A stretch of DNA of 64,000 bases from Tetramitus jugosus (Eukaryota; Heterolobosea; Eutetramitea; Acrasida; Vahlkampfiidae): NCBI GenBank assembly GCA_937625935.1, contig OW569388.1, forward strand, positions 1 to 64,000. The letters run 5' to 3'. The notes under the pieces are model-generated. The model did no database searches and had not been told where the DNA came from. It saw only the letters and a list, made by a program, of their open reading frames with translations. Both the position numbers and the translations under genes were made by a program. This document shows, piece after piece, positions 37,244 to 48,550 of the stretch. Position 1 is the stretch's first letter, and each line of letters begins with the position of its first letter.

Positions 37244-39871
37244 TTAAGCTTCCGTTGTTGATTTCCTTGGAATGAGGGATGCTTGATCAGATAGAATCCG
37301 AACAATAGCGTTCACTGTGTACGGTTTCGCGCAAAACTTGGTCATACCTAACTGAAGACACTGTTGTTTGCAATGGTCAGAAGCACTGGCTGTCAAGGCA
37401 ATAATGGGTGTCGTCTCGTAGTCTGGTATTCCTCTGATTTTGATGGAAGACTCCAATCCATCCATCACTGGCATACAAATATCCATAAAGATGATATCAT
37501 AGGGCTTTCCGTGTGTTTCGAGGTGAGTCTGTGCCATTTCGAAAGCAGCCAATCCATTGAAGGCTCTGTCTATATTCTCGGAAGGAATACCAATCTTGTT
37601 CAATATATGGACGAGCACTTTTTGATTGATGAGTCCATCATCCACAATTAACACCCTCCATCGAAATACTCGATCTGGTACTTCGGGTGTCGAATGACTT
37701 CTGGATTTGTAAGGGGTATTCGACACGCCCACTTGAACAGTGAAAGCAAAGGTGGAGCCTTCTCCCTGTTTGGACTCTACGAAAAATTTGCCATTCATCA
37801 GATCTACAAGTGACTTTGATATGTTCAAACCAAGCCCCGTTCCTGCCCACTCTTTAGATATGGAGGAAGAGAGTTGAGTAAACTTTTTGAACAGTTCTCC
37901 TAGCTTTTCCTTTGGAATGCCAATGCCAGTGTCTTTGATTGAACACACTAGGTATTCACTAGTGCTCGAGTCATAGGAAGAAGGTGTCTCCTTTAGGATT
38001 CGTTTGCACATGTCTGAGCTTAGATATTGAAGGATTGGATGATTCATATCACCATCTACAGAAGCGATCGAATCAAGTGAGAGGATACTCAGATCAACCG
38101 ATCCGTCAGTCGGAGTAAACTTGACAGCATTGTTACAAATGTTAATTAAAATTTGGTTGAGTCTGGACACGTCTCCTTTGAGATGCTTCTTTGCCAACTT
38201 GGGATCAACATAAATGTGGCAATTCAATTGTTTTTCTTTTGCAATGCCCTCGAACACACATCGGTTCACAACTTCGACACAATCTCCAAGGCAGAAACTC
38301 ACGGATTCCAGTTCAATCTTACCAGCCTCAATCTTTGATACTTCCAGAATGTCATTCACTAGAGTTCGGAGCATACTTGCTGAGGTCTGCACTGTTTTCA
38401 CGTAATCAGCATGTTTCTCGCTTAATTCCCCAGATTCTCGCATCAACAATTCAGTGATACCACATATGCTGACCAATGGACTCCGAAGCTCATGAGACAT
38501 GTTACTCAAAAAGTCAGTTTTGAATTGAGAGGCAGCTTCAGCTTGATCTTTTGTACTTGTGAGCTCCTTTTGAATCTTCTTTTGTGCCGTAATGTCTTGA
38601 AGAACCATGTTTGAAAGCCAAATCTTCTTATCAGTACCATGCCTAATGAATGATAGATTCATCACAAAATCCCTAACCTCTCCAGTTTTTGTTATGAGTC
38701 TCATCTCCTTGTCAGTAATATTCTCTTCGTTGAGTTGATTTTGTGCATCTGTTTGACTGTAAATACTCTCCAGATATTCTCGACTCTCTGGTGCAAACAA
38801 ATCAAATATTGTCATATCTTGTTGCAATTGCTCAGCACTATAATGGGTTGATTTACAAGTAGACTTGTTGCAATTGCAAATTCGACCATTTTGACAGACA
38901 CTGAGAAACAATGAAGGAGCATCATAGTACAACGTCTTGTACATTTTCTCTGAACTTTGAATCATCAATTGACTCTCGGTTGCCAATTCATACTTGTGAA
39001 ATGATGACATGTAGATGGCTTTCGCAATGCTAAATGCTTGTACTACATAAATTTCGATTGCCACAATTGAAATTTCTCTAGCAGAACAACCGATATGATA
39101 CATTGTGCACAATGTGATGATTGGAACAATGTTGAGTCCGAGCATCACTACCCAACTCATCTTCCATATAACCTCGATACACACAACACAGGGCGCCAAG
39201 AATAAAAGGCACATTAAATACACTGGACTCTCCTTTGTACAAATGATGTAGGAGGCCCAGACAAAAGCACCGTTCATGAGGGCACGGAACATTTCCAACA
39301 AACACAACCAGAAGTTGTTATTGCACCATTGGAGCTCACATTGAATCCGTATCGATTGTAAATCTTTCTTTCGAATTGCTTCTTTCACCATGTCGACTAC
39401 ATCAACATTTTCATTCTTCTGCGAGGACAATCTGTCTCGAAATGTAAAACTGAAACGATTTAAATGGTGATTGATGAAGCGGGAAGCACCAACCAAGATC
39501 CAAAAGTAATACAGGGGGTACTTTGAGTTTGATGGTTTTGTGAGTGATAGAACCAATACGAAAGCAGCATAGAGAGGAGCTATGACTGTAACGTACAATC
39601 TACCCATGAACAAATCAAAGTGAATTCTGCTCATCATTTCTTGTCTTCCAGCTTTTGAAGGATTTCGATAAACATCACTAAAAGCACGCCATTCTACAGG
39701 GAGTGTATCTTTCTCATTCTTTCTATTTACATCTTCGTTGTTTTCCTTTTCGTGTTGTAAAAAATGATGTGGCAGAGAAAATTGTGAAGGAAATGCCTCA
39801 TCGTCTTTCACCGTAGCACTAGTTTGAGAAGATCGTGATGGAAACTCTCCACTACTTTCGTCAACAGTCAT
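37244..39871 (-). CDS. Hybrid sensor histidine kinase with membrane and PAS sensor
   Basis: The 875-residue protein has an N-terminal low-complexity tail, then about six membrane helices between residues 93 and 290, and a PAS domain (about 305-430). A HisKA helix follows with the phospho-accepting H460 in SNMSHELRSP. The ATPase domain has N-box NICNNAVKF (N581), the G1 box DTGIGIP and the G2 box GTGLGL. A receiver domain (about 738-860) has the acidic pair D744/D745, phosphorylation site D797 in FMDICMPVMDG, and K849. The acidic pair reads VDDG where many have VDDN. It senses an unknown signal and relays phosphate to an HPt protein not seen here. Confidence 0.92.
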   Translation of the reverse strand: MTVDESSGEFPSRSSQTSATVKDDEAFPSQFSLPHHFLQHEKENNEDVNRKNEKDTLPVEWRAFSDVYRNPSKAGRQEMMSRIHFDLFMGRLYVTVIAPLYAAFVLVLSLTKPSNSKYPLYYFWILVGASRFINHHLNRFSFTFRDRLSSQKNENVDVVDMVKEAIRKKDLQSIRIQCELQWCNNNFWLCLLEMFRALMNGAFVWASYIICTKESPVYLMCLLFLAPCVVCIEVIWKMSWVVMLGLNIVPIITLCTMYHIGCSAREISIVAIEIYVVQAFSIAKAIYMSSFHKYELATESQLMIQSSEKMYKTLYYDAPSLFLSVCQNGRICNCNKSTCKSTHYSAEQLQQDMTIFDLFAPESREYLESIYSQTDAQNQLNEENITDKEMRLITKTGEVRDFVMNLSFIRHGTDKKIWLSNMVLQDITAQKKIQKELTSTKDQAEAASQFKTDFLSNMSHELRSPLVSICGITELLMRESGELSEKHADYVKTVQTSASMLRTLVNDILEVSKIEAGKIELESVSFCLGDCVEVVNRCVFEGIAKEKQLNCHIYVDPKLAKKHLKGDVSRLNQILINICNNAVKFTPTDGSVDLSILSLDSIASVDGDMNHPILQYLSSDMCKRILKETPSSYDSSTSEYLVCSIKDTGIGIPKEKLGELFKKFTQLSSSISKEWAGTGLGLNISKSLVDLMNGKFFVESKQGEGSTFAFTVQVGVSNTPYKSRSHSTPEVPDRVFRWRVLIVDDGLINQKVLVHILNKIGIPSENIDRAFNGLAAFEMAQTHLETHGKPYDIIFMDICMPVMDGLESSIKIRGIPDYETTPIIALTASASDHCKQQCLQLGMTKFCAKPYTVNAIVRILSDQASLIPRKSTTEA

Positions 39872-40281
39872 GATTGATGATCCTCTGAGAACGATTTTTG
39901 TTTGTTTTATCTATCTGATGTGTTTCGGTTCGAACAATCGTGGTTCGGAACTGTTTCGAACAATAAGACAAGGTACCAGTTTCCAGGAAGAACGTCCCAG
40001 ATTTGGTGTTTTCATCATCTCCGTTGTATTTCTGGATCTGACAAAAAAGGTCTGGAGAACAATATGGTATCGCTCAGGTTATAAAATAGGAGAAATGTGA
40101 CGGGGAAGTTACAAAGAAGGAAAGGAGATATACGCGCTGTGAAAAGGCACGATGCGTGTATTTCTCGAATCGAACCTCTCAGGAGAATTAGGAGAAAACG
40201 TTGAGTTTCTCTTGAGATCTATGGTATAATATGATATGATGTGACCGAAGATGGTCATCACAATGTGGTTTACTCATGTTC
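39872..40281. other. Intergenic region, histidine kinase promoter side
   Basis: Upstream of the kinase gene and downstream of the KAP gene (both minus). Several TTCGAAC elements lie at 39920-39965. No gene is recognised; a minus-strand frame at 40188-40661 is a shadow of the KAP gene. Confidence 0.45.
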
Positions 40282-42219
40282 TCATATGTTCGATTGATGT
40301 GAGTAATCCTCTTGCTCACTGTATTGACACCATTGCTGGTTGTGAAGGTAAAACTTTGTTCTTCGAATTCTCTCCTTCCAGTCAAGGTCGAAGTCTGATG
40401 CCAGATCGCAGATATCATCACATAATTTGACCACATCCTCATTACTATGATCGAGAAGAGATAGCAGACCCCTCTTGTCATTGAGTAAAACTCCTTTCTG
40501 TTGAAGAATGACCTTTCTTGTTGGCTCAAACAGTAGAAAACGATAGAAGGCGAATAGAATCTGTACCATGAAGTCATCGTCATACATGACCTCCAAGAAC
40601 AGCTGAGATAGAGTGTGAATGATTGGAGAAGTAGCGAGTATTCTCGAGCAGTCTGTATCACAATTCACTACCCCTAGCAAAGAAATCACCTCCAGATACA
40701 AGTCCATTGATTCAGATGAATGCCCTTCTCTTACAATTGTTATCAATTGTTGCACATGTCGTAGAATGAACTCAACAACATTCAGTCGTTTGAAACAATC
40801 TATGAAGGAATAACCTCGAAGATTGTTCATATTACCTAGAATTCCCAAACATTCGACTACAATTTCAGTTTCATCAACTGCTTGGGTGGTGCTCATAGAA
40901 ATTAAACCTGGCAAGTAAGCGAGGAAACTACTTTTGTGTCTGTCATGAGAAGAAATATTTCTGATCATTTTCCCTAACATAGAATCGTGGGTTTGAATAA
41001 ATCTCTCCATTAAACGTTGTAAATTGAAAGGAGGAGTGTCATTCTGAGGTGAGCCGATCATCATATCAACGTTTCTCGACACTTGAACCAAGTTGATTGC
41101 CAAGGCAATCAATTCTTTTCCTACACGAGTTCCAGGGAAGTTGACTACGTACTCAAATACAAATAATAACATATTAGGGGTTTCTCCTAGTAACAACTTC
41201 CCCTTTTCGCTCATACTTAGGTTGTATAGAAGCTTTACAGTTGATTCAAACATTTGGACATCTTTCAATTGTTCTACACAATGGACCAAAAAGCTTGGAG
41301 TAACAACCATAATCTCCTTTACCTTCGGGTCAAATGACAAATTAAAGAGTAATCTCATTGTATTATCCTTGAGAGGGACGTGAGGTTGAGTTAATAGATT
41401 TGATAATCTGGGTAGCAAAGAAGGCACTGACAACATTTCGATCTTGTTCTCCTCGAAAATGCTCAGTTTTTTCAGAAACATGACACACAACATCAACAAA
41501 TCAGCACTTTTCCTCTCTAAACACTTGACAAGAAGAGATATTATGTTTCTATTTTTCATTTTCATTTCCACATTTAAATCCTCGGCCAAATTCAATAAAA
41601 TATGGAAACAGACTGTGTTCGCATCTTGTTAGACACTGCTCAATCCATTGGAATAGAAGTATCAAGTCAATGACATACCATATAATAATCTCTCTTGTTT
41701 CTCTAACATTTTCTCAATCTTTTTAAGTTGTCCCAAGTCTTTTTGACTCGAGTGTGCTAGTTTTCCAAGGACCGTCAACTCCTCATATCTTCTCTCTTCA
41801 TAAGCTATAGTCTTCATAACAATACCTCCAATTTTAAAGTTGGATATGATCGAATGAAACTGAGTAAAATGGGAGAAGCTATAAAATACATAAAGAATAT
41901 TAATCATCAGGTCCATGCTCTTCTTTCCTTCTTCTTTCAATTCTCTTCCGAGAGCATTCAGCAATGTTTCTAGAAAACCAACGACTTGTTAGACCTAATA
42001 ATTAAGAAAATCAGCTACCATAGAAAAAGATATCAAACCATTAGTCACTAAAAACTCCAAGTTATCTGGACTTCGGGACAGTTGCATGATGAGAAAACTG
42101 CCTTTCACTTTCTTCAAAAAGTCATCCTGAGAGTACAATAATTCCAGATAATCCTCTAGTTTGTCAATGAGAACAGATCCTCCTCCCTCAAAATCCAAAT
42201 CCACTTCATCATAGTTCAT
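40282..42219 (-). CDS. KAP3: Kinesin-2 associated protein KAP3, N-terminally short
   Basis: Three minus-strand exons (42219-42039, 41969-41679, 41624-40282) join in frame across introns of 69 and 54 nt, giving 604 residues. Family blocks are clear: PDNLEFLVTNETLLNALGR across the first join, EEGKKSMDLMINILYVFY, IGGIVMKTI, and LYDANTVCFHILLNLAED across the second. KNRNIISLLVKCLERK, LRLLFNLSFD-like, MLGKMIRNISSHD and KFYLHNQQW follow. These are armadillo repeats of KAP, the accessory subunit of heterotrimeric kinesin-2 that drives flagellar transport. Animal KAPs have about 110 more residues at the N-terminus; here the next gene starts too close to hold them. So the head is lost or the start is misjudged. 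Confidence 0.88.
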
Positions 42220-42398
42220 ATTTCTCTGCTTCTGTATCTATTTTGCTTCTCTTCAGATATTTTTTCATTTTCTGTAGATGGAGAAAACCCGCTTGTCCAC
42301 TTTCTCCGATACAATACTCCTTCAGTTGGTCGCAGAAACTGGAACAAGCAAAAAACAAAAAAAACAAAAAACAACAAACATTATATTATTATTTTAAC

Positions 42399-45300
42399 AT
42401 GGCAACTCAACCTCACTCACCCGAGTTCTTTGCCTTGATAAAGAGCATTGGAGAGACCAAATCCAAACAGGAAGAAGACAAAATTATCCTGAGAGAGATT
42501 GGTGCTCTGAAAGCGCACTTGAACAACCCTAAAATCACTCTCAAAGCAATGAAGGAATTCATTGTACGATTATTGTACTGTGAAATGTTGGGTCATGATG
42601 CCTCATTTGGCTACGTTTCTGCCATTAAGCTCACAAGCTCAAAAATTTTGCTTGAGAAACGTGTTGGTTACTTGGCAGTGAGTCTCTGTATCCCAAAGGA
42701 TCATGAATTGCAGTTGCTCATTATTTCCAACTTGCAAAAGGACCTTCAATCAACCAATTATTTGGAAATGAGTTGTGCGTTGAGTGCAGCGACAAAGTTG
42801 ATTAGTGAAGAGACGATTCCTGCGTTGATTACACCTGTTTTGCGCCTAAAGAACAACACCAAGTATGTACCCATTCCATACATTTCTTTTCTGAGAGAGA
42901 GAAACATATTTTTTGGCTTTTTGTTTATTGATTGATTATTCACACTTTTTGTGTGTTGAAAATGAATCTATAGTCCCCATGTCAGGAAAAAGGTGATTGT
43001 GCTGTTGCACACTTTCCACATGACATCGAACGGAAGTGTTCCTGATGTCTTGGAACACGCAAAGAGTGCATTGTGTGATAGTGATCCAAGTGTCATGGCT
43101 GCGTCATTGCCCCTGTTTTATGATTTGGCTCAAGAAGAAGAATTCTTGCCACAATTGAAGCAATTGGTACCTAGTTTTGTCGCCATTTTGAAGCAAGTGA
43201 AAGACCACAGATTGCCAAAGGACTTTGATTATCACAGATTGCCTGCTCCCTGGGTCCAAATCAAAATTCTAAAGATTCTAGCACTGATTTGCAAGGATGA
43301 TAGAAGTGCAAGTGAAACAGCTTATGACACACTGAGAGAAGTCATGACAAGAGCTGATATTGGTATTAATATGGGTCATGCGATTGTGTACGAATGTGTC
43401 ACTACCATCACATCAATTTATCCAAATAACATGCTGTTGGAGAATGCTGCAACTGCCATTTCAAGATTTATTACCAATTCCAATCATAATCTAAAGTATT
43501 TGGGTATTAGAGCACTGACTGAGATTGTAAAGATCAATCCAAGGTATGCTGAACAGCATCACATGATGGTGATTGATTGCTTGGAGGATCCTGATGAAAC
43601 ATTGAAGAGAAGAGTATGTGTTTTCTTTGCTTTTTGTGCTATTTGTTATATGAAATGATTATTGATGGTTGTTGACACCATTTATCATTACAATAGACTC
43701 TTAGCTTATTGTACACTATGACAAATGCTTCCAATGCAACGACCATTGTCAAAAAACTGCTCGAGTTTGCCAAGAAATCCTTTGATAAGCACATTAGACA
43801 GGAGTTGGTTCAAAATATTACAAACTTGGCAGAGAAATTTACTCCCAACATCTTCTGGTATATCGACACCATGAATACTTTGTTTGAAATTGGTTCAGAA
43901 TATGTGCCACAGAGCGCCATTCAAAATATGATGACCGTGATTTCTTTGGGCGTTGGAGATGATGATGACAAGGATGATGAGATGAGAAGATATTGCGTTG
44001 ACACATTTTATGATATTTTGGCTACAAAGAATGTTGTTCACGATCTCCATTTGCAAGTCATTTCATGGGTGTTGGGCGAATATGGATACATGAGCGAACA
44101 ATACTCTCAGAGTCACATTTTGGAATTGCTGTGCCAGGTGGCCGATAGACAACTCGAAGCAGAAGAAACGAGAAGTTGGATCGTTTCTGCACTGATGAAG
44201 TTGGTTGCACAAACTGGTGGTATTATTCCTCCATCAGTGGAAGCAGTTCTGCACAAGTTCAGAAACTCAAAGAATGTTGATCTACAACAACGTTGTTATG
44301 AATTCCTTGCACTTTGCAATACTTGCAGCGACTCTAACAGAGAGCAAGTTATGTCAACCGTACTACCAATTGATGGTAGCTGTGAAGAAATTGAAGTTGA
44401 TGATACTCTCTCCTTCTTGCAAGCTTTTGTGGATAAAGCTTTGCAATTAGGGGCATCCCCTTACTTGGAACATCATCAAAGAAGTGGCCTTGAAGAACAA
44501 GTGGAAAAGAAGAGAAGACAGTTGTTGGTTGAAGAGTATGCCAAACCTGTGAAACCAACCACGAATTTGCATCAATCATTTGTGCCAAAGCCTATTGAAG
44601 AAGAAGAGATGATGAGCTCAAAGTCTGGAAAACCACAGGAGCAAAGTTTTTATCCCTCTGCCATGCAAAGCACAGACAGTGGTTTGAACCCACACTTGTT
44701 GCAAGATAAAGCTCGCATCTGGGCTGATGATGACGAAGACGAGGAGGAACCAACTGAGCTGGCTCCTGTTACTCCAAGCTCCACGTATGATGAACCTGTT
44801 TCAAGAACACGATCTGACTCAAATCTATCAACTGGCTCCACTGGATACAATCCATATCCATTGTCCAAGCAAGACATGAAACAGAGCCCTCCTGAAACCG
44901 ACAAGAGACGTCAAAAGCTCAAGAAGGATCTATTCGGTAGTAGCCAGAGTTATACACCAAAATCAAAAGCCACAAAGCAACCACCAAGAAGAAGAAACTC
45001 CAGAGCTACTCAGCCACCATCCTCGAGCACATTGGATGAACCAAGCGAGCCTAAAGTTACTCAACAAGAAGAAGAACTTTTCAATTCTATGACCATTTCT
45101 GAGAAGCCAAGCAAGCCTGCAAAGCAAGCTCAAAAGGAGATGATTGATTTTGATGACTTCTTTTCTCCTGCGCCAGCTGCAGCTCAAAAACCAAAATCAA
45201 CAGGACAAAAGACTGTGAAGAAACAGCAACCTACTGTAGCCAATGTTGAAGATGACTTCTTTGATAGTTTAACTACTGCATCACCGGTATCTTCCTCCTC

Positions 45301-46159
45301 AAAGGATCCATTCGATCTAGATATTCAATCACCAATTGATGACATGATATTGACTCCACAGACAGGACCAATCACATCCTCCAGTGCATCAAAATCAACT
45401 GTCAGAAACAGTTACTTGATTTCCTCTCTGCAATCACAAGCCAAGCGTGCTGCTGACTCAGTTAGATTGGCAAAGGATGATCTCTTGGAGGTTACCTGCG
45501 ATAAATTCTGGCGTGAGGACTCTGTCGTTCTTGCACTTCAGTTCCGAACTGACAGAGGTTACACATTGACGAATCTCACCTGCCAGTTGCAAGCTCCTTC
45601 CAAGTATACCATGAGCTTTGAGTATGATACCACATTCAGCCCTCCAATCGTCAGAGGAAACAATGTCACATTTGCCAAAGTTGAACCTGGATCACCAGTG
45701 GCTCTCTTGGTTGTCTTGAGTCTTTCAGACTACATTGGATTTGGCACCTCCTTCATGGGAACAATCTCATACATTGACCAAAACAAGAAGTCCAACTACT
45801 TGAGTATTACTTCTTCCGTTGATCTGATTGATTTGATTCGTCCATTGAATCTAACAGTACCAGAGTTTGGACAACATTGGGTGTCCTATCCTCATGAGAA
45901 GAAGATTCAGATTAAGGCTCCTCAATACACTCCACAATCCTATGGAGAAAAGGTTGAGAGACACTTAAACTTGCAGATTGTTCAAATAATCAAGAGCGAA
46001 GCAGTCGGTTTAGCAAGAATCATCAGCCACGAGAATAACGTTCTTGTTTTGCTTCACGCTAAGGTTCAACAAGGTTCCGGCATCACATTGAGTGTCAAGA
46101 GCAAAGATAAGACATTGTGTGATCACGTTTGCAGAGTTGCCACCAAGATTTTGGGATAA
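42399..46159 (+). CDS. AP4E1: AP-4 adaptor complex epsilon subunit
   Basis: Exons 42399-42862, 42974-43613 and 43697-46159 join in frame (introns of 111 and 83 nt) to give 1188 residues. The trunk matches AP-4 epsilon closely: MKEFIVRLLYCEMLGHDASF, LLEKRVGYLAVSL, KDLQSTNYLE, VMAASLPLFY, APWVQIKILKILAL, NLKYLGIRALTEIV and HLQVISWVLGEYGYM. A Ser/Pro/Glu-rich hinge (about 600-900) follows, with DDFFS-type acidic motifs that may bind accessory proteins, then a C-terminal appendage domain. AP-4 sorts cargo at the trans-Golgi network. It starts 179 bases from the KAP gene, which points the other way. Confidence 0.9.
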
Positions 46160-46242
46160 TTTATATTGATTGTCTGTATTACAACGCTAGAAGCCGGCCG
46201 AATATAAAACCAAATTGGTTACAAATTGTATTCATTTACATT

Positions 46243-47187
46243 TTACTTTTTCTTGTTTGCAACCCACTGTGCTAGAATATCTTTCTCTGTCATGCCACTC
46301 TCCTGAGCATGCTGTGCAAAATTCTTTTCTAGAATGCTCTTGGATATCAAATCAGCTCCACCACCCAGATTCTCTGTTCGAACTTGTTGGAATCCATCTT
46401 CCTGCAGTCCCCTCATTGCCTGCGTCGAATAGTTGACTGATGCGAATGGTGCAGTCTTGGGATCTACCGCCATACCTCTAAATCGGTTCAAATCGTCGTG
46501 TATTCCCACTTGGCTATTCACACCCATGCTTGAAGTTGGAACCGAGGGAGTGTTACTACTCATTGTAGCTGATGGTGACGATACAGGAGAACTGGCAACA
46601 GTTCCAGTGGATGATTTTTCAGCCTGGTAGGAAGCAAATGCCATTGAAAAGTTATTGGCTCCACTCTTGACAGACGACGATGAAGATGACAAAGATGACA
46701 CATGAGACGATGGTGCTTGTGCAGGTGCAACACTGGCAAATGAAGATGAAGCCGACATTTCTGACACATGACTCCACTGTTGATCACCCACTGCCTCTCT
46801 TGCTTCTTGATGCTCTTGTACTAGTACTTGTTCAAAAGCTACGTGACCGTGACTACTTTGTTCATCTCCTAGCTTTTGTGTTTGCTGCTGTTGCTGCAGC
46901 TGTTGTAATTGTTGCTGCTGCTCCAATCCAATTTTCCGAATATTGAACCCTTGTCGGATATCGCTGCGCACAGAGTAAAATTCACCCATGAGCGAATCGA
47001 GATCTCTCTTCATTTTGAGCACTTCGGAATCGCCCTTTGCAGTGGCTTCACCAATGGATTCCTTGGTTTGGAACAGAAAACGAACAGAACGACCAGTGAA
47101 CCGACCTAGGATACGTGCAGCTTTGGGGAGCTGAGTGGGAGCCATGACGGCAATACCTGTCACAATCAGAAGACTTGTCAGGAGCAT
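46243..47187 (-). CDS. TatA/TatB-like protein with long low-complexity tail
   Basis: The 314-residue protein starts with a short hydrophobic helix, then the Tat hinge. The sequence LIVTGIAVMAPTQLPKAAR places G11, P17, L20 and P21 as in TatB and TatA (G-x5-P-x2-LP). It continues into a basic amphipathic helix (RILGRFTGRSVRFLFQTK) and a further helix (EVLKMKRDLDSLMGEFYSV), as in TatB. After that the sequence is Gln- and Ser-rich, then a C-terminal block ending EKDILAQWVANKKK. The ~15-residue membrane span is short as in Tat subunits. A TatB-type acidic residue in the span is absent. No mitochondrial presequence is obvious. If real it would be a nuclear-encoded partner of a mitochondrial TatC. 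A chance short-helix protein remains possible. Confidence 0.5.
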   Translation of the reverse strand: MLLTSLLIVTGIAVMAPTQLPKAARILGRFTGRSVRFLFQTKESIGEATAKGDSEVLKMKRDLDSLMGEFYSVRSDIRQGFNIRKIGLEQQQQLQQLQQQQQTQKLGDEQSSHGHVAFEQVLVQEHQEAREAVGDQQWSHVSEMSASSSFASVAPAQAPSSHVSSLSSSSSSVKSGANNFSMAFASYQAEKSSTGTVASSPVSSPSATMSSNTPSVPTSSMGVNSQVGIHDDLNRFRGMAVDPKTAPFASVNYSTQAMRGLQEDGFQQVRTENLGGGADLISKSILEKNFAQHAQESGMTEKDILAQWVANKKK

Positions 47188-47554
47188 GATCAGACAACGT
47201 TGGTATTTTTTTGTTCAAATATTGTTTTCTTGGTTGAACTTTTGCGGAGTCGGAGTTTTTTTAAGTTTAATATGGGACCCAGAAGAAATGTCAAGATTCT
47301 AACGAAGAGTTTGTTGGTGCCATGGGTGGAAGACTCAGGGTAACTCCAGGGGTATTACCACCATTCTTCCATTGTCTCTCTCAGTTTTTGTGGATATCAA
47401 TTATTGCTCCAACGTTCTGATCAATTGTCCGAGTATTCGCCGACGGTGGAATGATCTGTCATAAAAGCTGTTTCACACCAACAATTGGCACACAGAAACA
47501 CAACAAACAAACAACTAAGAGACTCGCATAGGGACAATAACAAATTAATCAAGA
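47188..47554. other. Divergent promoter region, TatB-like and pirin genes
   Basis: Both genes start here and run outward. The end nearest the pirin gene is CA-rich, like other leaders in this window. No gene is recognised. Confidence 0.45.
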
Positions 47555-48421
47555 ATGTCAAATAACTCGAATCTAGTCAAAATCTGCAAGATCGAAATTG
47601 GTCGTGAACAAAGTGAAGGAGTGGGTGCCAGAGTCATCCGAACTGTGGGATCCTCGGTTGACTACTGGGATCCGTTCCTCTTGTTCGATGAAGCGAAAAT
47701 TTCACTCGACGCGGGATTCCCACAACATCCACATCGAGGCTTCCAGACAGTCTCATACATGATTGAAGGTGCGATGAAGCACAAGGACAGTAAGGGCAAC
47801 AGTGGTGTCATCAAAGCTGGAGAAGTTCAGTGGATGACAGCGGGCAGAGGCATCGTTCATAGTGAAATGCCAGTGAAGAACAATACTCATGGAATACAAC
47901 TGTGGGTCAATTTACCAAAAGCATCCAAGATGATTGAACCAAGTTACCAGGACCTAACAAAGAAGAATATGGTGAAGAAGCAAGTGACAGAGAATTGCAA
48001 AGTGACTGTCATTGCTGGAAAGTCTACAACAACGGGATTGGAGTCCATTTTGAAGCTTCAACAAGACTTGTTGTATTTGGATGTTGTTTTGACGAAACCT
48101 GGAGAGAGGTACTCTGATATGATACCTGCGACACATCAAGGATTCATGTACGTTCTGAGTGGTACAGGAAAGCTCGCTGGTACTAAGAGTGGACAGCTTT
48201 TCAAACACAAGCACTGCTTGTTCTTCAAAGCATCGACCAACGGAAGAGATCAAGAGTTCATATGGGAAGCAGAGGGAGCCTCTCCCGAGAATCCTTTTAG
48301 AGTTCTCATCATTAGCGGAGAACCACTCAATGAACCTATGGCCAGACAGGGACCATTTGTCATGAACACTGACGCAGAGATCAAACAAGCATACATGGAC
48401 TACTATGCCGGCAAGTTGTAA
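47555..48421 (+). CDS. PIR: Pirin
   Basis: The 288-residue protein has both cupin domains of pirin. The four metal ligands are present at the usual spacing: H58 and H60 in PQHPHRGFQ, and H102 and E104 in RGIVHSEMP, matching H56, H58, H101 and E103 of human pirin. Other family blocks include SVDYWDPFLLFDE and HGIQLWVNLP. Pirins bind iron; human pirin is a redox-linked cofactor of nuclear factor kappa B, and some pirins act as quercetinases. No targeting signal is seen. A single exon with a normal start. Confidence 0.95.
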   Translation: MSNNSNLVKICKIEIGREQSEGVGARVIRTVGSSVDYWDPFLLFDEAKISLDAGFPQHPHRGFQTVSYMIEGAMKHKDSKGNSGVIKAGEVQWMTAGRGIVHSEMPVKNNTHGIQLWVNLPKASKMIEPSYQDLTKKNMVKKQVTENCKVTVIAGKSTTTGLESILKLQQDLLYLDVVLTKPGERYSDMIPATHQGFMYVLSGTGKLAGTKSGQLFKHKHCLFFKASTNGRDQEFIWEAEGASPENPFRVLIISGEPLNEPMARQGPFVMNTDAEIKQAYMDYYAGKL

Positions 48422-48482
48422 AGTTCCTGCGTAATAAATCGCGAAATGTAAATAGTACAATTCTTATCCTGGAATTGCAAAA
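48422..48482. other. Pirin 3' flank
   Basis: An AATAAA follows the pirin stop by about 12 bases. Together with the hairpin next to it this forms the left half of a convergent 393-base gap before the alpha-actinin stop. Confidence 0.4.
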
Positions 48483-48550
48483 GGTCGGGCCAACTTCTGT
48501 CCGCAAGGAGACATCACAGGAAACAGTCGACAGACAAAGTTGGCCAGACC
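48483..48550. repeat. Long imperfect hairpin in a convergent intergenic region
   Basis: The left arm at 48483-48501 (GGTCGGGCCAACTTCTGTC) and the right arm at 48529-48550 pair over about 18 positions with one mismatch (G against T in the complement) and a 3-base bulge, around a 27-base loop. It lies between two genes that end toward it. It could be a transcript-end structure, a relic of a small inverted-repeat transposon, or a structured RNA. The rest of the gap to 48814 shows nothing. Confidence 0.6.

Noticed and set aside
40188..40661. 157-codon minus-strand frame at the 3' end of KAP
   Set aside because: It overlaps KAP armadillo coding in another frame and has no independent features.
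41625..41678. Alternative intron acceptor (GAGCAG) in KAP
   Set aside because: It would put the next exon out of frame; the acceptor at AACAAG restores LYDANTVCFHILLNLAED, which matches the family.
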